This document shows positions 8,290-18,994 of a stretch of 64,000 bases of DNA, piece by piece. Made by a program: the position numbers and the translations under genes. Position 1 is the stretch's first letter, and each line of letters opens with the position of its first letter. The DNA is taken from contig NZ_AHJE01000050.1 in the NCBI RefSeq assembly GCF_000243095.1, positions 1 through 64,000 of the forward strand, written 5' to 3'. The notes below the pieces were generated by a model. It saw nothing but the letters and a program-made list of their open reading frames with translations. It ran no database searches and was not told where the DNA came from. This DNA is from Cupriavidus basilensis OR16 (GTDB lineage: Bacteria > Pseudomonadota > Gammaproteobacteria > Burkholderiales > Burkholderiaceae).

Positions 8290-10100
8290 CTAATGAGGAA
8301 TTGGCATCTGTTTCTGCTCGCGTGCGGAGATGGTCCGGAGTGGCAGCAGATCCATGACATCACAGGACAACGCCCGGTTCTTCCAATCATTTCTGTCGCC
8401 GATTACATAGACGCGCCGCTTGGTTCGTGTCGCCGCCACGTTCAGGAGATTGGGCTCCGAAACTGCCCAGTCGCGGGCTCCCGAGCCGGTCGTGTTGCCG
8501 CCCAGCACCATGATCACGACCGGCGCTTCCTTGCCCTGCATCGTGTGGATCGTGCCGGACACCATCTTGCTGCCAAGCATACGCTTGAGGTTCTGCTGCA
8601 CGGCCTTGAAGGGCGTGATGACCGAAATGTCTTTGGCCTCCACGCCATTCTCGTGCAATAGCGCAAGCAGTGCCTTGAGCGCTTGCCTCTCAGCAGGCAC
8701 CCAGTTTCCTTCGGAAGTGCCACTGGCATGTATCCATCCCGTCAACAGGCTAGCGCGCGTTTCTTTGTCGGGGCGTGGTGCAAGCGTTCCATACACCATC
8801 GCGCCGTCATAAGCGATGCGGTTGGCCAACTCGTGCATGGGTTTGTCACAGCGGCGGTGCACGACCAGCGGTAGTCCGACCCAAGTCTTGTTATCGGCTG
8901 GTCCGGCCATGCGTCCCCATGGAGTGGCCTCGTCGGCCAGAGTCTGTGCGGATTGTCGGTTGGGGAGCCAGTGCGTATCGACACGGTAGCGCGTGCGCAT
9001 GTGTTCCAGCACCGCGTCGGACACGGTGACGATGGGCTTGAGCTGCAGGGGGGCGCCCACCAGCAACGCACGCCGAGACCGCCATAGCGCGCCCACCGCC
9101 GCTTGCGGGGGAGCCTGACCGGCTTCATCCACCAGCAGCCAGCCGATCTCGCTGGCCCCCAAAGAGCCGAATGAACGGGCGAACGACGCGAAGGTACTGC
9201 TCAATACAGGAACGACCATGAACAGCGAAGCCCAAGCTGAACGGATGGCGTCGTGCGAAAGACCTTGGAAGCGCGAGCCAGTCAACAGGCCATTGATCAG
9301 GAACAAGTTGGAGCGCATCCGAGACGCCTCCAGTTCGAAGAACGTCTGATGGAGCTTCAGCGCTTGGATGAAGACGCGCGCGCGTGCCTGCCACCAACCT
9401 TCAATGCGCCAAGGCTCGGCCAGTTCAATGGCATCGCCGCGACCGATGACACCACTATGCAGCCACGTAAGCAGGTGATCGGCCTGGCAAGTGCTTGCCA
9501 GGCTGGTGGCGTCTTGCGTCAGGGCTTGCTCTTTGTCCCGGAATGGCCTGGACCAGCTCGCGAATGCAGCCGGCGTCGGTGCATGCCTTTCGCGCCTCCG
9601 CCTTGACCGCTTCGTAATCGGAAACGGCCTGTTGCCACAAGGCTTGGCGTTGCTCCGAAGAACGGCTCGCGTTGACCTCGGCGTTCGCGCTGAGCCACCC
9701 GAGGAAACCCTTTGGGCCTTTCTCTTTCTCGGGGGCAGCATCATCTTCCTGATCGTCGCTGCCGTCATCACTTTCCGCCACTGCGGAAGGGCAGGAGAAT
9801 AGCCCGTTCACAATGTTGTCGATGTCCTCTTCAGATTCGACTTCGGTATCGTCTTCGGTGTCCGAGCCAACCTTGCCTTCGCTGCCGAAGGGGCGCTGAC
9901 CATAGAAATAACGATCCACGAACTTGGTCCGTCGCGTCTTGCTACCCAATGCGCCGGAAATCAGTCCCCAGGCCGGCTTGCCGGCGACCAGCTCCCCTAG
10001 CTCGGCGAAATATTCAGATTCTGGTAGCCAGCTTTCGTCGATCTTGTCACCCTGGGGCAATTCGAGCGTGACATTCTCCACGGCACCGTTATTTGACGAT
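8290..10100 (-). pseudogene. Superfamily 1 helicase, N-truncated and frameshifted
   Basis: The 5' part encodes SSNNGAVENVTLELP (motif Ia region) at the truncation point near 10100, then an acidic stretch. After a one-base shift near 9540 it continues with motif II LLVDEAGQAPPQ, motif III LVGAPLQLKPI, VSGTIHTMQGKEAPVVI (motif V) and NVAATRTKRRVYVIGD (motif VI). This is a UvrD/Dna2-like helicase of the kind carried by mobile elements. The Walker A segment is gone, so it cannot hydrolyse ATP. Confidence 0.8.
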
Positions 10101-10104
10101 TGGT

Positions 10105-10527
10105 GGCGGCAACGGCCTGGGCGACTTGGGCTTTGGCGGCGAGGCGAAGCAAGCCATGCAACAGCGCGCCGACTTTCTGGCCGAACAGAGGCTGGCCCAG
10201 CGGTGTGGCCAGCGCGTGATCCTCGCCAGAAACCTGCTCGCGACGCTGCGCGACCGGGAACTGGCGCAGACCGCCAAAGACATTTCCGCGGCAACCGGCC
10301 TGGAGCACCGCCCCGTGGCCGAAGGCCCGCGCGTGGCCGGCATCTACCGGCGCAGCATCATGCTCGCTAGAGGCCGCTACACCATGCTCGATGACGGCAT
10401 GGGATTCAGTCTGGTGCCATGGAAGCCAGTGACTGAGCGCCGCCTAGGACAGCAAATCGCAGCGACGGTACGCGGCGGTGGGGCGTCGTGGAACATTGGG
10501 CGCCAGCGTAGCGTGTCCCTCGGCTGA
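10105..10527 (+). pseudogene. C-terminal fragment of a DUF3363-type relaxase
   Basis: About 140 residues including TGLEHRPVAEGPRVAGIYRR, RYTMLDDGMGFSLVPWKP and ATVRGGGASWNIGRQ, the hallmark C-terminus of VirD2-like relaxases with DUF3363 found on ICEs. The nicking domain is absent. It abuts the truncated helicase head to head at about 10100, which marks a recombination junction. Confidence 0.75.
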
Positions 10528-10571
10528 AGCCACTTCAAGCGCTTTTTGAGTGCTGCTGGACCCATCGGCAG

Positions 10572-11621
10572 CTACCGGAAGCTCCTGCCTCTGACATCAT
10601 GAATGGCGTGAGAACCGCCACTGCTCACATCAGCCTCGTCCAACATCCAGCTCGCGACAGGTACCCCGAACTCGCCGCGGAACCAGCGCGTGAAGGATTG
10701 GGGCGCGCTGAAACCCAACAGCATCGCCAGTTCGTAGCGCGAGCGCGGCGGGCCGGCCAGATAGCGCGGAGCGAGTTCGCGCCGGACCTCGCGCATCAGA
10801 GCATTGAACGAGGTGGCCTCGCGGTCCAGGTGGCGGCGGATGGTCCTCACGTCCATTCCCAACTGTGCGGCGATGGTGACCTGGGAACAGTGGCCGGTTC
10901 CCAGCGCCGCCAGGATCAGGCGGCGCACCTGGGCCGTGGTTGATCGCGGGGTACCCATGCTCAGCGTTTGCACGTAGTCATGCGCATAGCGTCCGAGTTG
11001 GGAACTGGTTGACAGCGGGCGTTCCAGGTCCGCGCGCTTAAGGACGATGCCGTTGATCGCCTCCTTGAAGCTTGCCCTGTTCGAGAACACGCGCCGGATG
11101 ACCCGCAGATCGCGCGGCGCCTCGTGCATGAAGCAGACGCGATCGGGCTCCCATCCCTCGGGCAGCGCCTGCTTGAGAAAGCGGTACACCACTGTGATCG
11201 ACTGATCCAGCGACTGGCGCGTGGACGAATGGCGCCCCACGTATTCAAAGCACAAGCGTGCCTGCCGCGCGTCCTCTTCCAGCCAAAGCTGAAGGGATTC
11301 GGTGTGCAGGTGGATGTAGCTGGAGAGCATCTGCAACGACGCGCGCACGTTGCTCTGTTCGCGCACCAGAAAGGCTAGCGGTCCCAGCACGAGGAACGGC
11401 CTGGATTCGGCCAGCCGCACGCCGAAATCCTCCCAGCCCGAGCGCTCGGCCGAGCGCTCCAGCAACTGGCCAATGGCCTCGGAAGGCACCTTGAGGTCCG
11501 GGTCCTTCAGGCAGGCGGGATCGATCCCGACTTCGCGCAGCATCGCCAGGGGATCGAGTCCGGCGGCTTGCGCCATGGCGGCGTAGTTGGTCAAGGAGGC
11601 ACTGCGCGAGAGGGGCTTCAT
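10572..11621 (-). CDS. AraC-family regulator with arabinose-binding-like N-domain
   Basis: 349 residues beginning MKPLSRSASLTNYAAMAQAAGLDP, the common start of solitary AraC proteins with the PF12625-type N-terminal domain. The C-terminal double helix-turn-helix includes VTIAAQLGMDVRTIRRHL and ELAMLLGFSAPQSFTRWF. It diverges from a dioxygenase gene 108 bp away, so it probably activated that catabolic set. It is a paralogue of the AraC genes at 24.8 and 41.2 kb. Confidence 0.9.
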   Translation of the reverse strand: MKPLSRSASLTNYAAMAQAAGLDPLAMLREVGIDPACLKDPDLKVPSEAIGQLLERSAERSGWEDFGVRLAESRPFLVLGPLAFLVREQSNVRASLQMLSSYIHLHTESLQLWLEEDARQARLCFEYVGRHSSTRQSLDQSITVVYRFLKQALPEGWEPDRVCFMHEAPRDLRVIRRVFSNRASFKEAINGIVLKRADLERPLSTSSQLGRYAHDYVQTLSMGTPRSTTAQVRRLILAALGTGHCSQVTIAAQLGMDVRTIRRHLDREATSFNALMREVRRELAPRYLAGPPRSRYELAMLLGFSAPQSFTRWFRGEFGVPVASWMLDEADVSSGGSHAIHDVRGRSFR

Positions 11622-11729
11622 GGTTTACCCGTTCTGACCGAATATGTTCAGTATATGTCCGTTTTTGTTTATTGCTCAATGGTGCAATCCCTATGCTTGA
11701 GTCCGTTAACAACCAAACCAGGAGACACC

Positions 11730-12583
11730 ATGACCTTCAGCGATCGTCCCTACGAACACGCCAGCGCCTGGCGAGGCGACACCATGAGCCAGTCCAGCGA
11801 ATGGATCGTGAGGCTGGACCCGCAGGACAACGAGGTGCTGCATCGCGCGGTGTGCGATGCGCGATCTGCCGGCCTCGGCATTCCGGGGCTGCGCCGCTCG
11901 GACGTTGACCTCGGGCCGCTGGGCGCCAAGCTGCAGGCCGTGCAACAGGAGATCCTGCAGGGGCGTGGCTTCGTCCTGCTGCGCGGCTTTGACATCGATC
12001 GCTATGCATTCATCCGGCCCGCGTCGGTGGCATATCCCGCATCGTCAGTTCCACGGCGATCCACAACGAGCTGCTCAAGCAGCGCCCGGATCTGCTGCGC
12101 CTGGCCTACGAGGACTTTGTCATGGATCGCCGCGGCGAAGCCCCCGATGGCAAGGGGCCGCACTACTCCATCCCGCTGTTTGCCCGCACAGGTGGTCATC
12201 TGTTCGTTCGCTACAACCGGACCTATATCGAGTCCGCGCAGCGCTTCTCCGATGTGCCGCGACTGAGCGACGCGCAGGTCGAGTTGCTCGATTTGATAGA
12301 CCGGCTGTGCAATGACGAGAAGATGCACCTGTCGATGGAGTTGGCGCGCGGTGACATGCAGTTCATCAGCAACCACACCACGCTGCATTCGCGCACAGAC
12401 TACGAAGACGACCCGGATCCCAGCCGGCGGCGCCTTCTTCTGCGGCTATGGCTCAACACCGGCTTCTTTCAACACTTTCCAGCTTCGTACCAAGATCGCC
12501 TAGAGGACACGGTCGCCTGGCAGAAGAATCCTCGGCCACCGATTTTCGACGTTTCGGCGGTACAGGGGGAACTGGCCCATTAG
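11730..12583 (+). pseudogene. TauD/TfdA-type dioxygenase with catalytic segment deleted
   Basis: Start ATG 11730 with RBS ccaggaga. The first 92 residues (to GRGFVLLRGFDIDRY) are in one frame. From about 12029 the protein resumes in another frame at GGISRIVSSTAIHNELLKQRP and reaches NHTTLHSRTDYEDD, which holds the distal iron His. The missing segment, about 80 codons by family comparison, contained the His-X-Asp iron ligands. The product cannot bind Fe(II) properly. Confidence 0.85.
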
Positions 12584-12704
12584 CCATCCATGTCGAGTTT
12601 GCGCCGCCAGACCACGTCCCAGCTTGGCCATCCGATTTTGGTCGAAAACTAACCGGGTGCGTCGGGCTTGATCGGCATGCAAGAGCTGCTCAAGTCGCCG
12701 CGCG

Positions 12705-12874
12705 ACGGTTACGGTAGCCCAAGAGGTGAATACGACATTCGCCAGTCAATTCTCGAAGGAAATTTCGTTGGCGCAGGCGCTGCAGCCGGAGATGATCGCA
12801 GCCTACGCCAAATATGCGACGGGCGAGAAATACCTGATCAATCTGAGCAAGGACGGGTCAGTACAAACCACGTG
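12705..12874 (+). pseudogene. 3' remnant of an MDR dehydrogenase (copy of the 18.2-kb gene end)
   Basis: The frame TVTVAQEVNTTFASQF ... EMIAAYAKYATGEKYLINLSK matches the C-terminus of the dehydrogenase ending at 18286 almost base for base over about 110 bp, but ends differently (DGSVQTT). It is therefore from a related longer paralogue. It sits between the broken dioxygenase and the Bug gene. Confidence 0.85.
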
Positions 12875-12928
12875 ACGGCATGAGATTGGTGACGAGGCCA
12901 ATGCCCTAGCAACAAGGAGACAAGTGAA

Positions 12929-13902
12929 ATGACGAACAACACGAACCTCTCGCGCCGCCGCATGCTGGCAAGCGCAGCCCTGCTGGCCGTCGCGCCGTGG
13001 CAGGCCGTTCGGGCTGACCAGCCGATCCGGCTGGTAGTGCCCTTCTCGGCCGGGGGCGGCACTGACGTGATGGGCCGCCTGCTGGCCCAGGGGCTGGGCA
13101 AGGAACTGGGCACCATGGTGATCGTGGACAACCTGACCGGCGCCACCGGCACCATCGGCGCAGCCCAGGTGGCGCGCGCCGCGCCGGATGGGCGCACCTT
13201 GCTGCTGGGCCCCAGCGCCACGATGGCCATCGCCCCGGCCTTGTTCAAGGGCCTGCGCTACGACACGGCCAAGGACTTCATCGCCCTGGCCCACATCGCC
13301 CATGGCGGCAACGTGGTGGCGGCCAACCCCAGCTATCCCGCCAACACCGTGCCCGAGATGGTGGCGCTGGCCAAGCGCACGGGCGAGCCGGTGGTCTATG
13401 CCTCTTGGGGCATCGGCTCAGCCGGCCACCTGGGATGGAGAGCATTCGCACGCTGACCGGCATCAAGATGGTACACGCACCCTACAAGGGCGCGGCGGCG
13501 CTGATGCAGGATCTGATTGGCGGGCAGATCCAGGTGGCCATGGTGGACTTGGCGGGCGCACTGCCGCAAATCCGCGCGGGCAAGATCAAGGCACTGGCCG
13601 TGACCGGCGGCAAGCGTTCGTCGGCGCTGCCGCAAGTGCCCACGCTGAAGGAGGGCGGCATCGCCTTCGACACCGAAAGCTGGTACGGCCTGTTCGGCCC
13701 CGCGCGCATGCCGGAGGCCGAGGCACAGAAGATCGCCCAGGCGACGGCCCGCGTGCTGCGCCAGCCCGAGGTCACCACGCGCATCTCGGACTTGGGCCTG
13801 GAATCCAACCCGATAGCGCGCGCGGACTTCGACAAGGAATGGCGTGCCGACATGGTGACCTGGGCACGTCTGGTGCAGCAAAGCGGCACCAAGGTGGATT
13901 GA
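12929..13902 (+). pseudogene. Bug (TctC-type) substrate-binding protein, frameshifted
   Basis: The N-terminal twin-arginine-like signal (LSRRRMLASAALLAVAPW) is followed by the Bug core (LVVPFSAGGGTDVMGRLLAQ, IVDNLTGATGTIGA). Near 13432 the frame breaks and continues as MESIRTLTGIKMVHAPYKG through QIQVAMVD to the end. A one-base loss in CTGGGATGG explains it. Bug proteins capture carboxylates for tripartite tricarboxylate transporters or signalling. The RBS aaggagac precedes the ATG. Confidence 0.85.
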
Positions 13903-14090
13903 GTACGGTATCAGTCCCGTCAGTGATTCGATGCCCGCGAGCACGGCGAAGTTTGTTGAGAGTGAAATCGCGAAATTTCATTCGGCATTCAAGCTTTCCG
14001 GTGCTGAGGCCCAATGAGCCCGCTGTCGAGCCTGGCGCCCGGAATCAGGGCTGACATCGATACCAAGAACTTTCAAAATTGGACTAGACA

Positions 14091-15137
14091 ATGAAAACGA
14101 ACGTTGCAAGACAGGCCGGTCAGCATCGCGCCGCATGGGGGCAAGTGGATGCCGACGACCCCGGCGCCTTCAATCACTGCTTTGCCGAAGTCAATGGTAT
14201 TCGCATGCACTACGTCGACGAGGGGCAAGGTCCGCTCGTCATCCTGCTGCATGGCTTTCCGTACCTCTGGTATATGTGGCGGCGTCAGATCCTGGCTCTG
14301 GCCGAGGCCGGATATCGTGTCGTCGCCCCCGATCTGCGTGGATACGGGCAAAGCGACCGGCCGGATGCGATTGAAGCCCACGACGTCAGCCAACACGTCG
14401 GAGACGTCGTTGGCCTGATGGCAGCCCTGGGCGAATCATCTGCCACAATCGTCGGACACGACGTGGGCGCATCAGTGGCCCAAACAGCAGCCATGATGAG
14501 ACCGGATCTGTTCCGCGGCCTCGTGATGCTCAGTACGCCTCTGCCCCCGCGCGGAAGGATCAGGCCGACCATCGGCTTGCGGGAGATGGCGAAGGGCAGG
14601 ATGCACCACCATTTGTACTTCCTGGAGCTCGGCAAGCCAGAACGCGAGTTGGCCAGCGATACGCGCAAGACCTTGCGCAGCCTCTACTACTCGGTCTCCG
14701 GCAGCGCCGTTGGCGCCGATCGCTGGCGCGTGTTCTTCGAGCCTGGCGAGCCCATTCTCAACGCCTTCACGGATCCGAAGGAGTTCCCGTCCTGGTTGAG
14801 CGCGCGGGCGATCGACTACTACGTCGATGAGTACACGCGCACGGGGTTCACCGGCACGCTGAATTTCTATCGCTGCCGCGACCGGAACTGGGAGATCACG
14901 TCATTTCTGGACGGCGCGGTGATCCGCCAGCCGAGCATGTTCATCGGCGGCGCGGCCGACCCTTCCCTCGAGCCAGTCGAATTCCGAGGTCGCTATGATC
15001 AGCTCGACGCCTATCTGCCGGGATTGCAGAAGAAGGTGCTGCTGCCTGGTGTAGGCCACGGTGCGGCGGAAGAGAGCGTTGGTCGAGTCAACGAATTGCT
15101 CTTGGGATTCCTCGGGCAGCGCCCCCTTGGACCCTAG
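14091..15137 (+). CDS. Alpha/beta hydrolase, epoxide-hydrolase-like
   Basis: 348 residues with oxyanion motif HGFP (54-57) and nucleophile elbow GHDVGA (Asp124). The cap domain is rich in Tyr (SLYYSVSG, YYVDEYTRTG) and the catalytic His is in PGVGH near the end. An Asp rather than Ser nucleophile points to epoxide hydrolase or haloalkane-dehalogenase chemistry. A close paralogue lies at 25.9 kb. No strong RBS is visible. Confidence 0.85.
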   Translation: MKTNVARQAGQHRAAWGQVDADDPGAFNHCFAEVNGIRMHYVDEGQGPLVILLHGFPYLWYMWRRQILALAEAGYRVVAPDLRGYGQSDRPDAIEAHDVSQHVGDVVGLMAALGESSATIVGHDVGASVAQTAAMMRPDLFRGLVMLSTPLPPRGRIRPTIGLREMAKGRMHHHLYFLELGKPERELASDTRKTLRSLYYSVSGSAVGADRWRVFFEPGEPILNAFTDPKEFPSWLSARAIDYYVDEYTRTGFTGTLNFYRCRDRNWEITSFLDGAVIRQPSMFIGGAADPSLEPVEFRGRYDQLDAYLPGLQKKVLLPGVGHGAAEESVGRVNELLLGFLGQRPLGP

Positions 15138-15350
15138 TGGACTGTAACGATTGAATCGGGAGTGATGCGCCTTGTTGGATCGAAGTATTTCCACTTCACG
15201 GATTTGGGTTGCTCGTTGTATTTGCGGATGTAGCGCATGAGCTTCCTGTTGAGATCCGGCACCGAGGTGAACACCCCGCGTGCGATCACGGCGCGCTCAA
15301 TCTTGGCGAACCACAGCTCAACCTGATTGAGCCAGGACGAGTAGAAGTGA
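15134..15350 (-). mobile_element. IS630-family transposase C-terminal remnant
   Basis: The minus-strand frame contains SSWLNQVELWFAKIERAVI, SVPDLNRKLMRYIRKYN and KWKYFDPTRRIT, the conserved end of IS630 DDE transposases with the final catalytic Glu region. The first part of the gene is missing. The fragment touches the 3' end of the hydrolase gene. Confidence 0.8.
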
Positions 15351-15492
15351 TGAAGGTCCGAGTGAATATATTTTTTGCGTAGATATCCTGTGTCGCCTCT
15401 TATTAGACGTTTCTTTAAGAGAAATTCCAGCAAGATCTGAAATTTTCCTGGTTATCAAACGCTCCCGATTTGATTTTGAAAACGGATAAAAT

Positions 15493-17092
15493 ATGAAAGA
15501 TTCTTCCGTGGAGCGTCCTTGGATCTCCAACTACCCGGCCGGTGTTCCGGAAACGATTGACTCCAGCGCCTACATCAACGTGAACGATTTGGTTGAGCGC
15601 ATGACGGCTGCACACGCTGATTCTGTCGCTATCACAGAAGACGGCGAGTCCTTGAGCTTTGCAGAATTGCTGACGCGGTCACGCGCCTGGACCTCGTGGC
15701 TCACTAACGCCGGAATTCGTCCTGGTGATCGCGTGGCAGTCATGTTGCCGAACGGATTGGCTTTCCCGATCACGCTACTCGGCTCACTGGGCGCAGGCGC
15801 TGTTCAAGTCAGTGTTAACCCGATGTACACCGCACAAGAACTGGGCCACCAGTTGCGAGACTCGGGCGCACGCGTTCTAGTGGTGGCGTACGCGGTGCTT
15901 TCAGTGGCTCGCGCCGCGCTTGATGGTTCGGCGATCGAGCGATTGGTTGTTGTGGGCGGCGAAGTTCCGGGCATGCTGGACAGCTTGCATGTAACGCCGT
16001 TTGCGGTGGTGATGGAACAGGGGGCGACCCTGTCGCACGTGGAAAGACCCACTGTGACCCGCAGTCACCTCGCACTTCTGCAATACACGGGTGGGACTAC
16101 CGGCGTCTCCAAGGGCGCAGAACTCACCCATGGCAATCTGATAGCCAATGTCCTCCAAGTGCGCGCGATGCTTTCCGGAGCGGTGGACCAGGGACGCGAG
16201 ACGATCGTCACGGCATTGCCGCTCTATCACATTTTCGCGTTGACGGTAAATTTCCTTACCTTTGCCAGCTTTGGCGCGCGCAATGTACTGGTGGCGAACC
16301 CGCGCGACCCCGATCAATTGGCTTCTGCGTTCACAGATGCGAAGATCACGGTAGTGACGGGCGTCAATACCTTGTTCTCCAGCCTGCTGGCTCTGCCGCA
16401 ACTGAAGGAGGTCGACTTCAGCCAGATCAAGCTCGCCATCGGCGGCGGCAGTGCCATTCAGGAGTGGCAGGCACATTCTGGAGGGCTACGGCTTGAGCGA
16501 GACGGCGCCCGTTGTCTCAGTCAATTCCTGGGCGAACCCGAAGTTCACAGCCTCCATTGGCCTCCCAATCCCATCCACCGATCTCATCATTGCCGATGAG
16601 CAAGGGCGAGCGCTCCCGATCGGCTCGGAAGGTGAGATATGTGTCCAGGGCCCCCAGGTGATGCGTGGGTACTGGAACCAACCGGCAGCGAACACAGATG
16701 TCTTCACGGCAGAAGGGTACTTTCGTACCGGAGATATCGGCACCATGGATGCGAGGGGATTCGTACGTATCCTGGACCGGAAGAAGGACATGGTTCTCGT
16801 TTCGGGCTTCAACGTCTACCCCAATGAAATCGAAGAAGTGATTGCTCGATTGGCTGGTGTCGGGGAATGCGCAGTGGTAGGCATTGCAGATGCTCGGAGT
16901 GGCGAGGTTGTCAAGGCCTTCATTGTTCGCACGCCCGGCGGAGAATTGACAGAAGAAATGGTGCTTCTGCATTGCAGGGAAAGCCTTGCAGCTTACAAGG
17001 TGCCGAAGGCCATCGAATTCATCGCCGAGCTTCCGAAATCCACGGTGGGAAAGATCCTCCGGCGCCATCTCCATGAGACTCAAGATCAGTAA
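15493..17092 (+). pseudogene. Long-chain acyl-CoA ligase (FadD-like), internal deletion and frameshift
   Basis: The first frame contains the AMP-binding P-loop YTGGTTGVSKGAELTHGNL and PLYHIFALTVNFLTF, and reaches AIGGGSAIQEW at about 16460. The rest lies in another frame from ILEGYGLSETAPVVS to DRKKDMVLVSGFNVYPNEIE and LPKSTVGKILRR (catalytic Lys). Roughly 10-20 codons and the frame are lost at the junction. It would activate a carboxylic acid to the CoA ester. The RBS region is AT-rich, unlike its neighbours. Confidence 0.85.
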
Positions 17093-17143
17093 TCGAATTT
17101 TATTTAATCGCTGAAAGTCCAGTAAAGTTTAAAAAGGAATGAT

Positions 17144-18286
17144 ATGAGTAACTCAATCTCCCGTTCGGGTCTTCAATTACGTTCCATGGTTCGGCAAGAT
17201 GCCATGCTTGAGCTCTCGCTCGTTACCCTCGCCATCCCTGACCCAGCGCCTGACGAAGTAGTCATACGTGTCGAGGCCACGCCGCTCAACCCTTCTGATC
17301 TTGCTCTGCTGTTGGCAGGTGCCGACATTGACACAGCGCAAGCATCGGGGACGGTGGATCTTCCAGTATTTACTGCCAGCATACCTAACCAAGCAATGGG
17401 AGCCCTAGCCGATCGCCTAAATAAATCCTTACCGGTCGGTAATGAGGGCGCCGGTGTAGTGATCAGAGTGGGATCTTCCGACGCAGCGCAAGCGTTGCTA
17501 GGCAAGACGGTTGCGGTGTTGGGCCGCTCCATGTATGCGCAGTATCGATGCGTTCCGGCAGAGGCTTGCCTGGTGCTGCCAGAAGGAACAACTGCAGCTC
17601 AAGGTGCGTCGTGTTTCATCAATCCACTCACTGCACTAGGTATGGTCGAAACCATGCGGCGTGAAGGCCATTCAGCATTGGTCCATACCGCCGCAGCATC
17701 TAGCCTTGGGCGGATGCTGAATCGGCTTTGCTTACGAGACAACATCGGCTTGGTCAACATTGTTCGCAAAGTAGAGCAGGAAGAAATCCTGCGGGCAGAC
17801 GGTGCGATGTACGTATGTAACTCCAGTTCTCGCACTTTCCTTCGGGACTTGACTCAAGCGATCGCAGCGACCGGCGCCACTATCGGCTTCGATGCAACTG
17901 GTGGCGGTGAGTTGGCCGGAAAAATTCTGTCATGCATGGAGGGTGCATTGAAATTAATAGAAAAAGAAAGCTACAGCTTCTATGGTTCCATGACTCACAA
18001 GCAAATTTACCTCTATGGACGATTGGACAGTAGGCCCGTCAATTTCACCCAAACTTTTGGCATGGCCTGGGGGATGGGTGGCTGGCTACTGACTCCGTTT
18101 CTACAGAAAATGGGACCGGCCGCCGTGCAGAAACTGAGAGAACGGGTAGCCCAAGAGGTGAATACAACATTCGCCAGTCAATTCTCGAAGGAAATTTCGT
18201 TGGCGCAGGCGCTGCAGCCGGAGATGATCGCAGCCTACGCCAAAAATGCTACCGGCGAGAAATATCTGATCAATCCAAGTATATAA
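17144..18286 (+). CDS. MDR-superfamily zinc-binding-type dehydrogenase / quinone reductase
   Basis: 380 residues with a GroES-like N-domain (EVVIRVEATPLNPSDLALLL, VGNEGAGVVI) and a Rossmann domain. It resembles bacterial MDR proteins annotated as zinc-binding dehydrogenases or NADPH:quinone reductases. The usual catalytic zinc Cys/His set is not evident. RBS AAGGAA is 5 nt from ATG. Its 3' end is duplicated downstream and also copied at 12.7 kb. It follows the acyl-CoA ligase in the same direction. Confidence 0.8.
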   Translation: MSNSISRSGLQLRSMVRQDAMLELSLVTLAIPDPAPDEVVIRVEATPLNPSDLALLLAGADIDTAQASGTVDLPVFTASIPNQAMGALADRLNKSLPVGNEGAGVVIRVGSSDAAQALLGKTVAVLGRSMYAQYRCVPAEACLVLPEGTTAAQGASCFINPLTALGMVETMRREGHSALVHTAAASSLGRMLNRLCLRDNIGLVNIVRKVEQEEILRADGAMYVCNSSSRTFLRDLTQAIAATGATIGFDATGGGELAGKILSCMEGALKLIEKESYSFYGSMTHKQIYLYGRLDSRPVNFTQTFGMAWGMGGWLLTPFLQKMGPAAVQKLRERVAQEVNTTFASQFSKEISLAQALQPEMIAAYAKNATGEKYLINPSI

Positions 18287-18632
18287 ATGGCGCCGAGAAA
18301 ACAACTTCGTCTTTGATACCCAATCCGGTTGAAGCAGCGGGATTCAGATGACCGGCGATCTCCTTTTCCTCGACGGGAACGACAACATCGTCGCGCTCGA
18401 CATTCGCCAGTCAATTCTCGAAGGAAATTTCGTTGGCGCAGGCGCTGCAGCCGGAGATGATCGCAGCCTACGCCAAAAATGCTACCGGCGAGAAATATCT
18501 GATCAATCCAAGTATATAAATGGCGCCGAGAAAACAACTTCGTCTTTGATACCCAATCCGGTTGAAGCAGCGGGATTCAGATGACCGGCGATCTCCTTTT
18601 CCTCGACGGGAACGACAACATCGTCGCGCTCG
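18167..18632 (+). repeat. 233-bp direct tandem duplication
   Basis: Copy 1 is 18167-18399 and copy 2 is 18400-18632, apparently identical by eye. Each copy joins the last 120 bp of the dehydrogenase gene to a piece of the cupin gene (start of its last 45 codons). The duplicated unit therefore already contained a fusion of two unrelated gene ends. Confidence 0.95.
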
Positions 18633-18718
18633 AAAACTGGAAGACCGGGCTGCAGCGCTATCTTGCCTATTGTGAGCAGAACGGCATCATGCCGAAAGAC
18701 CTCACGGCATTCAACTGA
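18581..18718 (+). pseudogene. C-terminal remnant of cupin dioxygenase
   Basis: 45 codons MTGDLLFLDGNDNIVALENW ... PKDLTAFN correspond to the last 45 residues of the intact cupin at 22998-23474, with a few substitutions. The cupin barrel with metal ligands is absent. It shows that a second, divergent cupin gene once followed the dehydrogenase. Confidence 0.85.
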
Positions 18719-18994
18719 TCTGGATTGCAACCTCGAATACTGCGGCGTGACCCTCGAAATGAATTGCAAGGATACGCAATGCGAATCGAACCGCTCAGGC
18801 TTGCAGTGCGGACAAGTGACGACATCGGAGAACTGAGTAGAAGATTGGCACGGAATGTCAAATGTCTGTCATGCATTGTCAAGCGGAGGGATACGTGCCG
18901 CGCCCATACTCACAAGCATCGATCGGCCTAGTTCGACGGGAAAAAAAGTAAGCGCGCGATTCAACCTGCCGCACCTTCACCACAAGGAAGCCAC

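Noticed and set aside
8290..10100. A novel helicase-based defence system
   Set aside because: The helicase lacks Walker A and is frameshifted, and its neighbours are conjugation-element remnants, not defence genes.
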